From: Amblyomma americanum
Taxonomy: Eukaryota > Arthropoda > Arachnida > Ixodida > Ixodidae
Assembly: GCF_052857255.1 (NCBI RefSeq)
Contig: NC_135498.1
Location: 118,768,281-118,832,280, forward strand
Length of the DNA: 64,000 nucleotides
Reading direction: 5' to 3'
Shown: positions 1 through 11,140 of the stretch, in pieces
How positions within the stretch are numbered: position 1 is the stretch's first letter
How the letters are laid out: each line of letters opens with the position of its first letter
Translations under genes and position numbers: made by a program
The notes under the pieces: generated by a model
Databases searched by the model: none
What the model saw: only the letters and a program-made list of their open reading frames with translations
What the model was told of the DNA's origin: nothing

Positions 1-962
1 CGCCGAACACAGATCAGTGGACGCGATCTTGCTCTACGTTTCCTTCGCCTACAAAGCACAGTTAAGGAGGCAACCCCGTGGAACCCTTACCTCGTAAATG
101 GCAGGGAGGCCGTGAGAACGCTCGACGCAATGTTGCATGACGTCAGCAATGAGTATCACCTCGACGTCGCCTCCTACCTGCACTCCACTCTAAGCACGAA
201 TACGCCTGCATTAAGAAAGGGAGTAAGAAAGAAAGAAGTAAGAAAGGGAGTATGCTTCCGAGGGAACTAGCCTTAAGTAAAAACCGGATGTGTGCGTTAA
301 GAGTCAAGGAGGGCAATGTCATTAGCGATGTGGATAATTTAAGTAGCCGAAGAGTTCAACACAAATCTGTACAGCAGCCAGTGCAATGAGAACGTTAATG
401 ATAAAGACAGTAGCACACATCATTGCGGCATCCCGCCAGTAAAGAAAAAGGAAGTGCAGAAAGCATTAGCAACAATGCAAAGGGAGCTGGCGAGGATCAG
501 GTAACAGTAGAACGGTTGAAAGACGGAGGGCAAATTCTGCTACAAAATCTAGCCACCCTGTATGCGTAATGCCTTACGACCTCGACCGTACCACAAGCTT
601 GGAAGAATGCGAACATTATCTTAATTCATAAGAAAGGAGACGCCAAGGACTTGAAAAAATACCGACCGATCACCTTATTGTCCGTTGCCTACAGTGTATT
701 TATTAAGGTGGTCACTAATAGAGTGGGGGTAACCTTAGACTTTAATCAACCAAATGATCAGGCCGGCTTTCGTAAAGGATATTCAAAAATAGATCATATT
801 CACACTACAAATAAGGCGATAGAGAAATTCACAGAGAATAACCAACCTCTACATATCCGTCACTGAACACGAGAAAGCTTTTGGAAACGTTGAAACCACA
901 GCTGTCATAAAGGCATTGCGTAATCAGGGTGTATAAGAGTCTTATGTAAGAATACTGGAAGA
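1..962 (+). pseudogene. RTE-clade LINE, copy A, 5' part (broken reverse transcriptase)
   Basis: Non-LTR retrotransposon remnant that runs off the window start. Residues such as YRPITLLSVAY and the QAGFRKGYS-IDHIHT block are typical of RTE (BovB-like) reverse transcriptases; the longest open piece is 651-866. It aligns along its length with the second copy at 28301-29250, including the non-coding lead-in. Frameshifts and stops break it throughout. At about 960 the match to the other copy stops abruptly and gypsy sequence begins; the LINE resumes at 4702. Clade assignment is from motif recall and not from a tree. Confidence 0.8.
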
Positions 963-1149
963 TATTGCCACGCTGCTGACTTTCTGCCGGCGCCACCTGG
1001 AGGTCGAACTGTGTTCCCGAGCACGTGGCCGAACGTCTTCTTTGTCCAGAACGAGCGCGGCGGTGTTGGCAAACCTCGCCCGAGTGAACAGTTTGGTTCT
1101 CTGTATTTTCGCCGGTGACATTTTTGGTGGAGGTGCTGGGTATCATCCC
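963..1149 (+). other. Putative 5' LTR remnant and leader of a Ty3/gypsy element
   Basis: This stretch lies between the RTE break and gag. A TGG-initial run at 1125-1142 (TGGTGGAGGTGCTGGGTA), preceded by a TGACA end, has the position expected of a primer-binding site just inside a 5' LTR. No matching 3' LTR exists in the window, so the LTR call is an inference from position only. Confidence 0.35.
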
Positions 1150-2502
1150 ATGTACGCTGACCGGGACGATAGCCCTGACGCTTCTCCCCGACGAGCAGAC
1201 GCCACACCTGTCCACAAAGCTAGCCGTCGCCTGCGAGGCCTGCAACCCGAATTTGAGCCACTCACGATTCCTGCTCGGGCCATGACTTCCGCCACTGGCA
1301 GCCAGACAGGTCAGTCCTTCGGCAGTGCCCCGCCGTTCGTCTTTCTTGCACCTCGGTCGCCACCATCCTTCCACGGCGACCGGTTCGAGGATGTAGAAGA
1401 TTGGTTGGCCGGTTTTGACCGTGTGGCCGCGTTCAACCAATGGGACGACGAGCGAAAGCTGCTGAACGTGTACTTCGCACTGCAAGACTCGGCGAAAACG
1501 TGGTTCGAGAACCACGAGGCGTCCTTCTCTAACTGGGCAGCTTTTCGCCGCGAGGTGCTCGCCACGTTCAGATCGAGCGAGCGAAAGGAGAATGCCGAGC
1601 TTGCCCTTCGCTCCAGGTCACAGCAGTCCAACGAGAGCGTGGCCATGTTTATTGAGGACATGACCCGCCTCTTCAATCGGGCCGACCCAGCCATGCCCGA
1701 AGCTACAAAGGTGAGGCACCTTATGCGTGGGGTAAAGGAGCAGCTGTTCGCTGGCCTCATGCGCGACCCTCCGAGAACTGTCGCCGCCTTTGCCAAGGAA
1801 GCGACGACCATAGAACGTTCCTTGCAGGAACGGAGTGCCCAATACGGCCGTCAGGCAAATGTAGCGGCCGCTCAGTACTGCACGTCCTTGCCAGGCCCCG
1901 GGGATGAGGCGCTGCGAGCGCTTGTGCGGAGCATTGTCCGCGAAGAACTGCGACACCTCCACTTGAGTGCTCCGTCAGAAAGCGTACCTTCGACAGGCGA
2001 TGTTCTCCGTGACGAAATCCGGCGAGCGGTGCAGCCACCCCCAGCACCCCTTTCGGAGCCGCACGTAATGTCCTACAGCGATGCCCTGCGCCGACCTGCC
2101 CCGGCGCCACAAGCGTTTCGCCCCGTTGCCGAACCACCACCACCCCATCGTTACGTGCGTCCCATCGAGCAGCAGCAGGACCCGTGCCCTCCATTCCGCA
2201 AAGCGTACGTGTGGCGAACGTCCAACGATCGTCCGCTCTGCTACCACTGCGGGGAGCCCGGCCATGTTCTGCGGAATTGCCCGTACCGGCGGATTGGTCT
2301 GAGAGGATTCCCACCGGACGCGCCTCGACCGCGCTATGGTGAAAGACCGCGGGACATAGAGGAGTACCTGAACTCTCAAGTGCCGCCCCCGACCTCACAG
2401 CGGCGACAGTCGCGATCGCCATCCCCGAGGCGCTTTGCTACGCCCAGTCGGCCCTCAACCTCCGGTCAGTTCGGAGGCACGTCCCCTCGGCGGGAAAACT
2501 GA
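1150..2502 (+). CDS. gag: Ty3/gypsy Gag polyprotein
   Basis: Gag forms the virus-like particle of an LTR retrotransposon and packages its RNA. The first in-frame ATG is at 1150, giving about 450 codons; the frame is open further upstream to 1042. The middle of the protein has the retrotransposon Gag fold signature ([12 protein letters not shown] followed by AKTWFENH). A CCHC zinc knuckle, [14 protein letters not shown], lies near the C-terminus, followed by an Arg/Ser/Pro-rich tail. The ORF has no internal stop. Pol follows in the -1 frame, overlapping the gag stop. A GGGAAAAC run abuts the stop, but it is not a canonical in-frame slippery heptamer, so the frameshift site is uncertain. Confidence 0.9.
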   Translation: MYADRDDSPDASPRRADATPVHKASRRLRGLQPEFEPLTIPARAMTSATGSQTGQSFGSAPPFVFLAPRSPPSFHGDRFEDVEDWLAGFDRVAAFNQWDDERKLLNVYFALQDSAKTWFENHEASFSNWAAFRREVLATFRSSERKENAELALRSRSQQSNESVAMFIEDMTRLFNRADPAMPEATKVRHLMRGVKEQLFAGLMRDPPRTVAAFAKEATTIERSLQERSAQYGRQANVAAAQYCTSLPGPGDEALRALVRSIVREELRHLHLSAPSESVPSTGDVLRDEIRRAVQPPPAPLSEPHVMSYSDALRRPAPAPQAFRPVAEPPPPHRYVRPIEQQQDPCPPFRKAYVWRTSNDRPLCYHCGEPGHVLRNCPYRRIGLRGFPPDAPRPRYGERPRDIEEYLNSQVPPPTSQRRQSRSPSPRRFATPSRPSTSGQFGGTSPRREN

Positions 2503-4701
2503 AGACGGCGTCCTCTGGGGGTAGGGCCGCCGCCGCTGCACGAAGTCAACAGCCTCCACCCGACGATTGGACGCGACGGCCCGAGCGTCAACGACCCGAT
2601 CCGACGACCTCACCGACGTGCTGCGAACGATTAGTTTCCGCTGAAATTTTAGTAACCGTCGACAGTTATGAACTGACCGCACTCGTCGATACCGGCGCTG
2701 ATTTTTCTGTGATGAGCAGGGAGCTAGCCATGACACTCCGTAAGGTTCTGACGCCTTGGTGTGGACCCGTGATCTGCACTGCCGGTGGCCATGTCGTGAC
2801 ACCAATCGGCGTCTGCACTTGCCGCATCCAAATCCGTGGTCTTACTTTCAACGGCTCCTTTGCCGTGTTAGCTGACTGTTCAAAGGACCTCATACTGGGC
2901 ATGGATTTCCTTCACGAGTATGGTGCGATCATAAACCTTCAGGAACTCATGGTATCTTTTTCCGCCCAGCGAGCCGTTAACACAACCACCGAGCCCTGTA
3001 AAGTAATGTTGCGCATATGTGACGACCACATAACAATCCCTCCGCGAGCCAGCAAGTTCGTCACAGTCGAGTGTACTGACAGCACCGGCGCTCTTGGCAT
3101 TGCTGAAGCGAACATGTCCCTGCTACTCGCTCGGCAAGTTTGTGTCGCCCGAGGCCTAGTAGACCTTGCCAATGGTCGTACCGAAATCTTAGTCACGAAC
3201 TTTACTCGTGAACCGCAACATTTGACGAAGTCAGAAGTCGTCGCTTATTTTGACGAGCTTGGAGAGTGTACGAGGCAGTGCTCTTTATCCACCACGTCAG
3301 ACCTCGCCGACGCGACGGCTACAGCCATTCCGACTGACGTGAACCCGCACCTCTCGGCCAGTCAGAAAAACTGCGTGCAAAGCCTAATCTATTCCTTCCG
3401 CGACTGTTTTGCGGAAACTTCCAAGGTCCGACAGACGCCGCTTACCAAGCATCGAATTGTCGTTGCTGACGACCAAAGACCAATTTGCCAGCGTCCTTAT
3501 CGCGTGTCTTCCAAAGAACGCGATGCCATCCGCCGCCAAGTTACACAGATGCTCCAGGACGACGTCATCCAACCTTCCACGAGCCCCTGGGCATCGCCTG
3601 TTGTTCTCGTCACGAAGAAAGATGGCACCCTCAGGTTCTGCGTCGATTACAGGCGCCTGAATACCGTCACGAAAAAAGATGTGTACCCTCTGCCCCGCAT
3701 TGATGATTCCCTAGACCGCCTGCGCCATGCCACCTTCTTTTCATCCCTCGACCTCCGCAGTGGGTAATGGCAAATAGAGGTCGACGAACGCGACCGAGAG
3801 AAGACCGCCTTTATTACGCCAGACGGTTTATACGAGTTTAAGGTACTCCCTTTTGGCTTGTGCTCGGCCCCTGCCACGTTCCAACGAATGATGGACACCG
3901 TGCTGTCCGGTCTGAAGTGGCAGACATGCCTCGTATATCTTGACGATGTCGTGATCTTCTCTGACACGTTTGATGAGCACCTGAAACGCTTGCGTGCTGT
4001 TTTCGAGGCCATACGTTCCGCTGGTCTCTCTCTCAAGCCAGAGAAATGTCACTTCGCATTTCAAGAGCTGAAGTTTCTTGGTCACATTGTCAGCGCACGA
4101 GGTGCTAGTCCAGATCCCGAAAAGACGGCCGCCGTAGCTGCCTTCCCTAAGCCAACAGACAAACGGAGCCTGCGTCGTTTCTTGGGCCTCTGCGCGTACT
4201 ATCGCCGGTTTGTTCCCAATTTCTCCCGGCTAGCAGAGCCTTTGACCCGCCTGACGAAGGATTCTGAATCCTTCATCTGGGGCCAAGACCAGGACAGCGC
4301 CTTCACAGAACTCAAGTCCCGTCTGCAGTGTACGCCTGTGCTTGGCCACTTCGACGAAGAGGCCGACACTGAACTGCACACTGATGCTAGTAACGTTGGC
4401 CTCGGCGCGGTCCTTGTTCAGCGGCAGGATGGTCTAGAACGCGTGATTGCTTACGCCAGTCGCACTTTGTCCCGTTCAGAAGTCAATTATTCCACAACGG
4501 AAAAGGAATGTCTAGCTGTGCTGTGGGCCGTTACGAAATTTCGTCCGTACTTGTATGGCCGCCCGTTTCGGGTCGTGAGCGACCACCATTCACTCTGTTG
4601 GTTGGCGAACCTGAAGGATCCCTCGGGGCGGCTTGCTCGATGGAGTCTTCGGTTACAAGAATTTGATGTCACCATCGTGCACAAGTCTGGCCAGAAGAAG
4701 A
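2496..4701 (+). pseudogene. pol: Ty3/gypsy Pol, truncated: protease, RT, RNase H
   Basis: In the -1 frame relative to gag. Domains in order are: aspartic protease with [12 protein letters not shown] at about 2676-2711 and [11 protein letters not shown] downstream; reverse transcriptase with the first catalytic block SSLDLRSG; an in-frame TAA at 3765-3767 where an aromatic residue is expected; the RT continuation with PFGLCSAPATF and the catalytic YLDD box near 3935-3950; and RNase H with ELHTDAS and YSTTEKECLAVLWA. The frame ends in HKSGQKK at about 4700, where RTE LINE sequence starts. The integrase, polypurine tract and 3' LTR are absent. One stop codon plus loss of integrase makes the copy dead. 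The precise return to the RTE sequence is unusual for a deleted LTR element. Confidence 0.9.
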
Positions 4702-5395
4702 ACTGCACAGCTGCCATAGCCCTCCACAAAGTGAGATATTAAATTCCGATAAGGAAGGGCGTCAAGCAAGGCGACACGATCTCGCCGATGCAATCCACCG
4801 CGTGTTTAGAGTTGGTAATTCGAGGCCTGAATAGGGAACAGTTGGAGATAAGAGTTAATGGATCATGATCATGAGAGGGAAATAACTAAAAGGGTAAAAA
4901 TTAGGTGCAGCGCATATGACAGGTTCTCTCATTTCGTGAATAGCAGATTACCAATATCCCTCAAGAGAAAAGTGTACAGCAGCTGTACCTTATTGCAACA
5001 CTCCTACGAGGCAGCAACGTGGAGGCTAATGAAAATTGTTCAGCTTTAGTTAAGGAGGACGCAGCGAGCCATGGAAAGAAAAAGGATAGGTGTTAAAAGA
5101 ACGGAAGCGGGAAGAGTGGGTGAGGGAACACAGGCTGGTGAATGACATCCTAGTGGAAATCAGGAGGTAGAAATGGGCTGGGCATTTAATGCGAAGGCAA
5201 GATAACCGCTGGTCCTTAAGGGCAAGGAAGTGGATTCCAATAGAAGCCAAGCGTAGCAGAGGGAGGCAGAAAGTTAGGTTGCAGGATGAGATCTTGAGGC
5301 TTGCAGGCATGGGGTGGGTGCAGCTGGGAAATGAGAGGGTTAATTGGATAGACATGGGGAGAGGCCTTTGCCCTGCAGTGGGTGTAGTCAGGATG
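4702..5395 (+). pseudogene. RTE-clade LINE, copy A, 3' part
   Basis: Resumes the LINE interrupted at about 960. It matches 29260-30185 of copy B (cacaaagtgagatattaaat against cataaagtgagcaattaaat, and onward). About 250 bp present in copy B (roughly 29420-29665), which contain the catalytic FADD-box region, are missing here. It ends with the tail motif ccctgcagtgggtgtagtca, followed by a gatgatg remnant of an RTE-type 3' tail. Confidence 0.75.
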
Positions 5396-6130
5396 ATGGC
5401 TAAGCTGCCGTTAATTTGGACGCCCGCGCACGCTGCCTTCACTGGTAACGAGGCGGCTCACGAGCTATCGCTAGCTTACTTCCGAGAAGCCGTCGGCCCT
5501 CTCCCCCCCCCCTTCCCCCCCTGCACACTGTGCATACGACGAGGGCCAGAAAAACTGCGGAAAACAATCGACCACTATAAATTGGGACGCAGACTGACAC
5601 CCCCCCTACATGTGGGCCTAAATAATAGACAAGCTGTCGCGTCGAGGCGGCTCCAATATATTTCCTGCCAACGCATACGTAGTTCCAGCCCAGGACGCTG
5701 GAGAGTGCGGGAAGGCGTCGAATCAGACGGATGCCTTCTAAACGCCCTCCAGTGTCTCCAGCATTTAAGATTCCCAAACAATTGTGTACTTAATATCTTA
5801 ATCATACATCAACGACATAAGCAGCAACAACGCGCTAAAGGCTCTGCCCTAACCGCACATTAGGTCAGCGAAGTGGCCCCCAGAATTTTTATGCTAATCC
5901 ACTGTCCTATTGTGTTAATGAATGTTCATGCATCGCGTTGCTGCTTGAATTGCGGGTGTGTAAATAAACTTTTGTAGCGAAAGCTACACTAAGATAGCCA
6001 GCGTCGCATTTCAGTTAAGTGTCACTAGTGTACTGAGCATTCGCCACTATTTGCACCGCGCCACAAGTGTTCCCCCGATGTGCCGCGCTGCGCCTTCCCT
6101 CAAAATCCAGTTTTCAGTTCACTTTCTTCG
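5396..6130 (+). pseudogene. I-like LINE: RNase H fragment and 3' UTR, module copy 1
   Basis: The frame reading LIWTPAHAAFTGNEAAHELS matches the end of a LINE-encoded RNase H (the W-PAH-G-GNE-AD motif), followed by the usual C-terminal YKLGRRL region and a 3' UTR. The same stretch recurs at 53425-54150 in the same order and followed by the same SINE. RNase H in a LINE points to the I superfamily. No intact ORF. Confidence 0.65.
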
Positions 6131-6133
6131 ACC

Positions 6134-6449
6134 AGCCGCGGTGGCTCAGTGGTTAGGGCGCTCGACTACTGATCTGGAATTCCCGGGTTCGAACCCGACC
6201 GCGGCGGCTGCGTTTTTTATGGAGGAAAAACGCTAAGGCGCCCGTGTGCTGTGCGATGTCAGTGCACGTTAAAAATTCCCAGGTGGTCGAAATTATTCCG
6301 GAGCCCTCCACTACGGCACCTCCTTCTTCCTTTCTTCTTTCACTCCCTCCCTTGTCCCTTCCCTTACGGCGCGGTTCAGGTGTCCAACGATATATGAGAC
6401 AGATACTGCGCCATTTCCTTTCCCCAAAAAAACAATTATTATTATTATA
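6134..6449 (+). mobile_element. Ruka-type tRNA-derived SINE, full length
   Basis: Head with A box TGGCTCAGTGG and B box GGTTCGAACCC, then the conserved body (cacgttaaaaattcccaggtgg), an acggcgcggttcaggtgtcc segment and an ATT-repeat tail. Pol III transcribed, LINE-mobilised family known from ixodid ticks. The related module at 54100-54160 lacks this insertion, so it arose after the module duplicated. Confidence 0.9.
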
Positions 6450-6483
6450 TTCTCATTCTTCCATTCTTCTTTCGCTCTCTCCT

Positions 6484-6673
6484 TGCCGCCGCGGTGGCAG
6501 AGTGGTTATGGCGCTCGGCTGCTGGCCCGAAAGACACGGTTTCGATCCCGGCCGCGGAGGTCGAATATCGATGGAGGCGAAATTCAAGAGGCCCGTGTGC
6601 TGTGCGATGTCAGTGCACGTTAAAGAACCCCAGGTGGTCTAAATTTCCGGCACCCTTCACTACGGCGTCTCTC

Positions 6674-6708
<35 letters not shown>

Positions 6709-6835
6709 TGGTTTTTGGGGAAGGAAATTGCGCAGTATCTGTCTCATATATCGTTGGAAACCTGAACCGCGCCGTAAGGGAAGGGATAAGCCGGTGTCGC
6801 TTTGGGACGTTAAACCCCCATAAACCAAACTAACC
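6484..6835 (+). mobile_element. Second tRNA-derived SINE type (B), interrupted
   Basis: The head differs from the Ruka type (gcgctcggctgctggcccga in place of gctcgactactgatc), but the body is related and the end reads gggacgttaaacccccataa. It is interrupted at about 6677-6788 by an inverted SINE. The uninterrupted counterpart is at 54160-54400, which fixes the insertion point in ctctcata. Confidence 0.85.
6677..6788 (-). mobile_element. 5'-truncated Ruka SINE nested in SINE B
   Basis: Only the last part of the SINE, inverted: an ATT repeat of about 35 bp in reverse, then ttggtttttgggg, the gcgcagtatctgtctcatat segment and ggttcaggtttcc. Truncation at the 5' end with an intact tail is typical of target-primed reverse transcription. 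Confidence 0.85.
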
Positions 6836-7199
6836 CTTTCGCTCTCACCTATCCCTTCCCTTTCAGAGCGTTTCGTGTGGCCACCGAGATATTTGAGACA
6901 GTTACTGCACCATTTCATTTCCTCAATAACCAAACAAAACAAGTGAGCCGCCGGCGTTCATTGGCGTTGACAGCGTTCTAGGGGCCGTTAATTTTCACCA
7001 ATGGAAAGGCGCAAAACTGGCTCTCTCTGCTCGCATCATTGTTGGAGGTGAATGGCTCCCTGGGCCAGTGGAGACCTAAATCTCACTTTCATGTACATAC
7101 GTGGCGTTGGTGTACAACTGTATAAACCTGCTTTTATTGCGTTCCGCACACTGGATAGACCATACCTATTCTTTTGGATTGCATATCCTGAGTCTGGCT
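6836..7199 (+). repeat. Unnamed repeat with cggcgttcattggcgttgac core
   Basis: Begins with a diverged SINE 3' end (gagacagttactgcaccatt) and continues through the ggcgttcattggcgttgac core and a segment ending near ggcttaaggtag. Related copies are at 8840-9010 (minus), 26030-26200 and 54401-54759. No coding potential recognised. Confidence 0.6.
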
Positions 7200-8220
7200 T
7201 AAGGTAGTGCCACTCTCCATCGACTGGAAGACCGCCCAGGTAACCTTCATTCTTAAATCCAACAAAGGAGTAAGCCGGGCTAGTTCTTGCATTCTTTGCA
7301 TGGAAACAGCGCAGCAGATGGCCATCAACACGGACAACCTCCGTCCCATCTGTGTGGGCAAACTCATGAAAACGATGGTATCCGACAGGTTGTCCGAGTT
7401 CATGCAATTCCAGCACCTTTTTGCAGACACCATATTCGAGTTCCCCTACTCAGATCGGCATAGGATGTCCTACTACAACTCTGCATAGGCTGTCCTCGAC
7501 CCCGTCAGATACTCCCTCAATGACAAGGTCGTACTCGACTAGGATTTGAAGGAAGCATTTGAGAACGTTACCCACAATATTATTCTCACCGACCTCTTTC
7601 AAACTAACTGCGGCGCGGTGGCTCAGTGGTTACTTCGCTCGGCTGCTGATCCGGAGTTCCCCGGGTTCGAACCCGACGGCAGCGGAAGCCTTTCGATGGG
7701 GGCGAAACTCTTAGGTGCCCGTGTGCTGTGCGATTTCAGTGCACGGTACCCGAAATTAGTCCGGAGCCCTTCACTATGGCACCTCTTTCTTCCTTTCTTC
7801 TGTCACTCCTTTCTTAATCTCTTCCCTTACGGCGCGGTTCGGGTGTCCGCCGATATGCGCCATTTCCATTCCCTCCCCCCAAACAAACAATTTCAATACA
7901 TGCGACTATTTTTGACCACAGAATATCTTACATTCCAATCCAGGATAACGAACATGGTCCTTTTCATTCAGGAGCCAGGGGTACACCACAGGGCGCGGTA
8001 ATCTCTTACCTGTTATTCTATTTGGCTATGCTGCAGCTACCGGCCCATCTGGGCGCTGTCGCCAGTGTGCAGCATGCTCAGCATGCTGATGACATCACAA
8101 AGTGGGCCACGCAGGGCTCCCTCTGAGACATTGAGGCCAACCTGCAGGAGGCGGCGACCATAGCGGAACGTTTTGCTTGCCGCTGTGGCCTCCATTGCTC
8201 TCTCCAAAAGTGAATTGTAC
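7200..8220 (+). pseudogene. I-like LINE reverse transcriptase fragment, interrupted by a SINE
   Basis: 7200-7609 reads as an RT finger/palm region (W-KTAQVTFILKSNKG, then RPICVGKLMKTMVSDRLSEF, then DLKEAFENVTHN). After the SINE at 7611-7890 it resumes with a PQGAVIS-type block, YLAMLQLPAHL and an HADDIT box (about 8080-8096) in the place of YADD. Stops and frameshifts are present. Module copy 2 (54760-55106) carries only the first part. The RT piece lies downstream of the RNase H and 3' UTR pieces, so at least two LINE copies contribute. Confidence 0.7.
7611..7890 (+). mobile_element. Ruka-type SINE inserted in LINE RT fragment
   Basis: A box and B box are recognisable (ggtggctcagtggttac; gggttcgaacccgac), with a diverged body and a short ccccaaacaaacaattt tail. 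It splits the RT reading described for 7200-8220. Confidence 0.8.
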
Positions 8221-9110
8221 ACGTTTGTGCACAATTCAGACTTCAGCTCAAGCGCCCTGTCACGTGGCATCTTTCATATTTCGCGGTCTCTCTTTGGAAC
8301 GCGGAAAGAAAGACCAGGTGAAAAAGATCCGGTGGACATATCGTGAGACATATCGTGTAACAATTTTTTAAGAGGTTTCTGATGGTGCTCTAGAACTTTG
8401 CTTATCATACTTGGGATCTGCAGCGAATACTTAAAAAGTTAATTAATTAAACGAAGCTAATAATTTAGTTAAGCAAAAATACAAAAAATATTGTGGATTA
8501 GCTTAGATAATCCAGGATATACAAAGCGAAAGATGCCGGCGTTCACTGTCTTCATTGGCGTTGGCGTTGACAACTTTCTAGATGGCGATGGCTCTCAGCA
8601 AAGAAAGGGCGCATAACTGGCTCCCTGGATATGAGGCCTCATTCGTGCTTCGATACATGTGGCGGTGGTGAGAAAGAGATGTGGCCTGAGTGCATTAGCG
8701 CTGACAGCGTTGTGGCTGACTTGCGGCACTGCAGCAACTGCTAGGCCGCAGTGTTCATTTGGTGATCAATCTCTCGGGATCAACCATTAACTGCATGCCA
8801 CCTCCCAGGGTGGCAGGGAAGGCCCGCAGCCTATCCAGTTTGTGGAATGCAGTCAAAGCAGGCTTTTGCTGTTGGACACCAACACCACGCACATGAAAGC
8901 GAGATTGAGGTCTCCACTGACCCACGGAGCCGGTTGTGCGCCTTTCGTTTCGTGAAAATTAACGGCCTTTGCAAAGGGTTCAGCGCCAATGGACTCTATG
9001 AAGGCCGTCGGCTCACTTGTTTTGTTTATCTTTTGAGAAAAGGAAATGGCACAGTAACCGTATCACATATCTTGGTAGACACCCTTACCGCGGCGTAAAG
9101 GAAGGGATAA
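8221..9110. repeat. Repeat-derived DNA with minus-strand copy of the cggcgttc family
   Basis: 8221-8536 shows nothing I recognise. 8537-8840 carries another ggcgttcactgtcttcattg-like stretch. 8840-9010, read on minus, matches 6955-7160. 9010-9110 is an inverted, diverged SINE 3' end (aaaaggaaatggcacagtaa). Confidence 0.5.
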
Positions 9111-10001
9111 AGGAGGGAGGGATGAGAAAGAGAGAACTTAAAATGGAAAGTAGGTTGTTGAGAAAAGGCGCGGCGCTGCGGAGCGGCGGAACTTTTGTGG
9201 GTCGGTGCTACTATTGGAGCATGCGCAGTAGTGACAAGGGAGCGAGAGAGAGAGAGAAATTCGCCGTGCGTGACGTCACTCGGGCTCCGACGTACGCAGG
9301 CTCACGCGAGGCGCTGCGTTTACTAGCGTAGTGAAGCTTTTCGCTTAAAAATATACTGAGTGGCTCTAGACTAGTGCGAATTTTATGCACTCGGTTCCAT
9401 TCGCGTCCGAAGTAGCTTTCATTTTTAAAAGCTTCGCTCAAGTTATGTGGGACAACCTGTATATTCGATATTGCAGAAACATAGCGATTTATAATTCGTC
9501 ATGTTTTCAATGCATGGCAACATTGAAGGTTGTTCCGTACAGTTATCGGAGGCTAATGTCCCTTTGGTTTAATTCATGGTTGTCTATAAGGAATTAGTAA
9601 AATATTCCGAGACTATTTCGTTACTTCGCAATTCACATATGCAGATCACTACTCGTCCTTCGCAGGAGACGGATTTGTTGAGAACAGCATGAAAGTGTAG
9701 CCAGCGTCATTTTGACGCTGTTGTCGTTTTAAAATGTCGCAATTATTGCATGCTGTGACACCGAATGCATTCCAACAGGCCTTCTAACCTTCGCAGTTTC
9801 AGTGAAAGGCACAAACTTCTCGTTGAGCCCCCTATGAGGCCGCGTGCGCTCTATTATCTCTAATCATCACTTTCATGTAAATCAGCCTGACTAATCCCGG
9901 TGCAGGACAATGGCTTCGCCCATATCTCTCAAACTAATCGTGTCCTTTGACACGTTCGGCCACCGCGTCGCCGGAAACTACTTAATGTCATCTGCTTATA
10001 C
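9111..10001. other. Unassigned intergenic DNA
   Basis: Contains a short GA run (9241-9257), a TGACGTCA palindrome at 9271-9278 and a gaagcttttcgct segment resembling 19508-19530 in inverse. No ORF or RNA is supported. Confidence 0.4.
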
Positions 10002-10314
10002 CCGCCACGGTGGCTCAGTGGTTAGGGCGCTCGACTACTGATCCGGAGCTCCCGGGTTCGAACCCGACCGCGGCGGCTGCGTTTTTATGGAGGAAAAACG
10101 CTAAGGCGCACGTGTGCTGTGCGATGTCAGTGCACGTTAAAGATCCCCAGGTGGTCGAAATTATTCCGGAGCCCTCCACTACGGCACCTCTTCTTTCTTT
10201 CTTCTTTCACTCCCTCCTTTATCCCTTCCCTTACGGCGCGGTTCAGGTGTCCAACGATATATGAGACAGATACTGCGCCATTTCCTTTCCCCAGAAACCA
10301 ATTATTATTATTAT
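10002..10314 (+). mobile_element. Ruka-type SINE, full length
   Basis: The best-preserved forward copy: A box at about 10010-10021, B box near 10054-10064, conserved body, Pu/Py-rich middle and ATT-repeat tail. Possible short flanking duplication ATCTGC on each side, not certain. Confidence 0.92.
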
Positions 10315-11045
10315 CTGCCCATCTGATTTTCTGCCACCTGTTTCGCTTGCCTCCCCTCACGATCCTACCACTTAAAACCATCGGTTATCTGCCTTCACAT
10401 CACATGTGTTCGCAGAGGCCGTTTGTTCTCGATTTCAAATACGCTAAGATGTAGCCGAGTGTGTTCACTGGCCAATTCTCCTCTTTTCCTGTGTCGTAAC
10501 GCGCACCTATTATGTTCGTTTCTATAGTGCGCTGTGCTGCCCGGCTTTCCGTAAGTATAGGCAATGTTTCCGCTTCATATCTAAGCGATGGCAAGATAAA
10601 AAATGTTTAATGCTTTCGTCGTGATGTTTACTGGAAATCAGCTATTCATGACCTGAGAGTTGTTGCTGAATACACGACACAAAATGATTTTTTTTTATTT
10701 TCCTGGTTATTTCAAATGCGTCGTCATAATGAGCGTCTATCTGCCCTTAGTAGATGCATTCATGTTTCGCATACAAAAGTAAAATACTCTGCCCTTCCGA
10801 GACAGGTGAAAAAAATGTGTCCCCACCGTCTGGAAGATGTTGGAGTAAGAAGCGTTGGATGCTTGGTAGCGCCATCTATTGTCCATGGGATGTATTCCCA
10901 CGTGATTAGGCTACCTTTCCATACATCGCGGCGAGCGGGCGCCTTCCGCTTTGAGGTCGGATATTTTTTGACCAATTTGGGCCGGAAAAGTTTTTCGACT
11001 CTTTGGAGGGCCATTTTTCTTACCTCAAGGCGGTAGGTGCCCCAA
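10315..11045. other. Unassigned DNA
   Basis: Mostly AT-rich; short ORFs here have no recognisable motif. The stretch 10760-11035 has the look of an old repeat, but no second copy is in the window. Confidence 0.35.
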
Positions 11046-11140
11046 ATGAATGAATGAATGAATGAATGAAACCTTTATTCTCCACCGAGAAGGAGCCCCC
11101 TTATCCGCGGTCCCGGCACGCAGACCTGGGACGCGGGTAG
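11046..11140 (-). mobile_element. 5'-truncated LINE/SINE 3' end with (ATTC)n tail
   Basis: On minus, a segment ending ggagaataaaggtttcattc followed by five ATTC units. It sits in the CTCC-rich tail of the neighbouring minus-strand LINE end. The AATAAA inside may be its polyadenylation signal. Confidence 0.5.

Noticed and set aside
2490..2502. Canonical -1 slippery heptamer at the gag-pol junction
   Set aside because: GGGAAAAC is present, but no X-XXY-YYZ heptamer is in the gag frame, so the site is not asserted.
10010..10075. tRNA gene suggested by A and B boxes
   Set aside because: No cloverleaf closes and the boxes are joined to the SINE body and ATT tail; the same head recurs in many copies.
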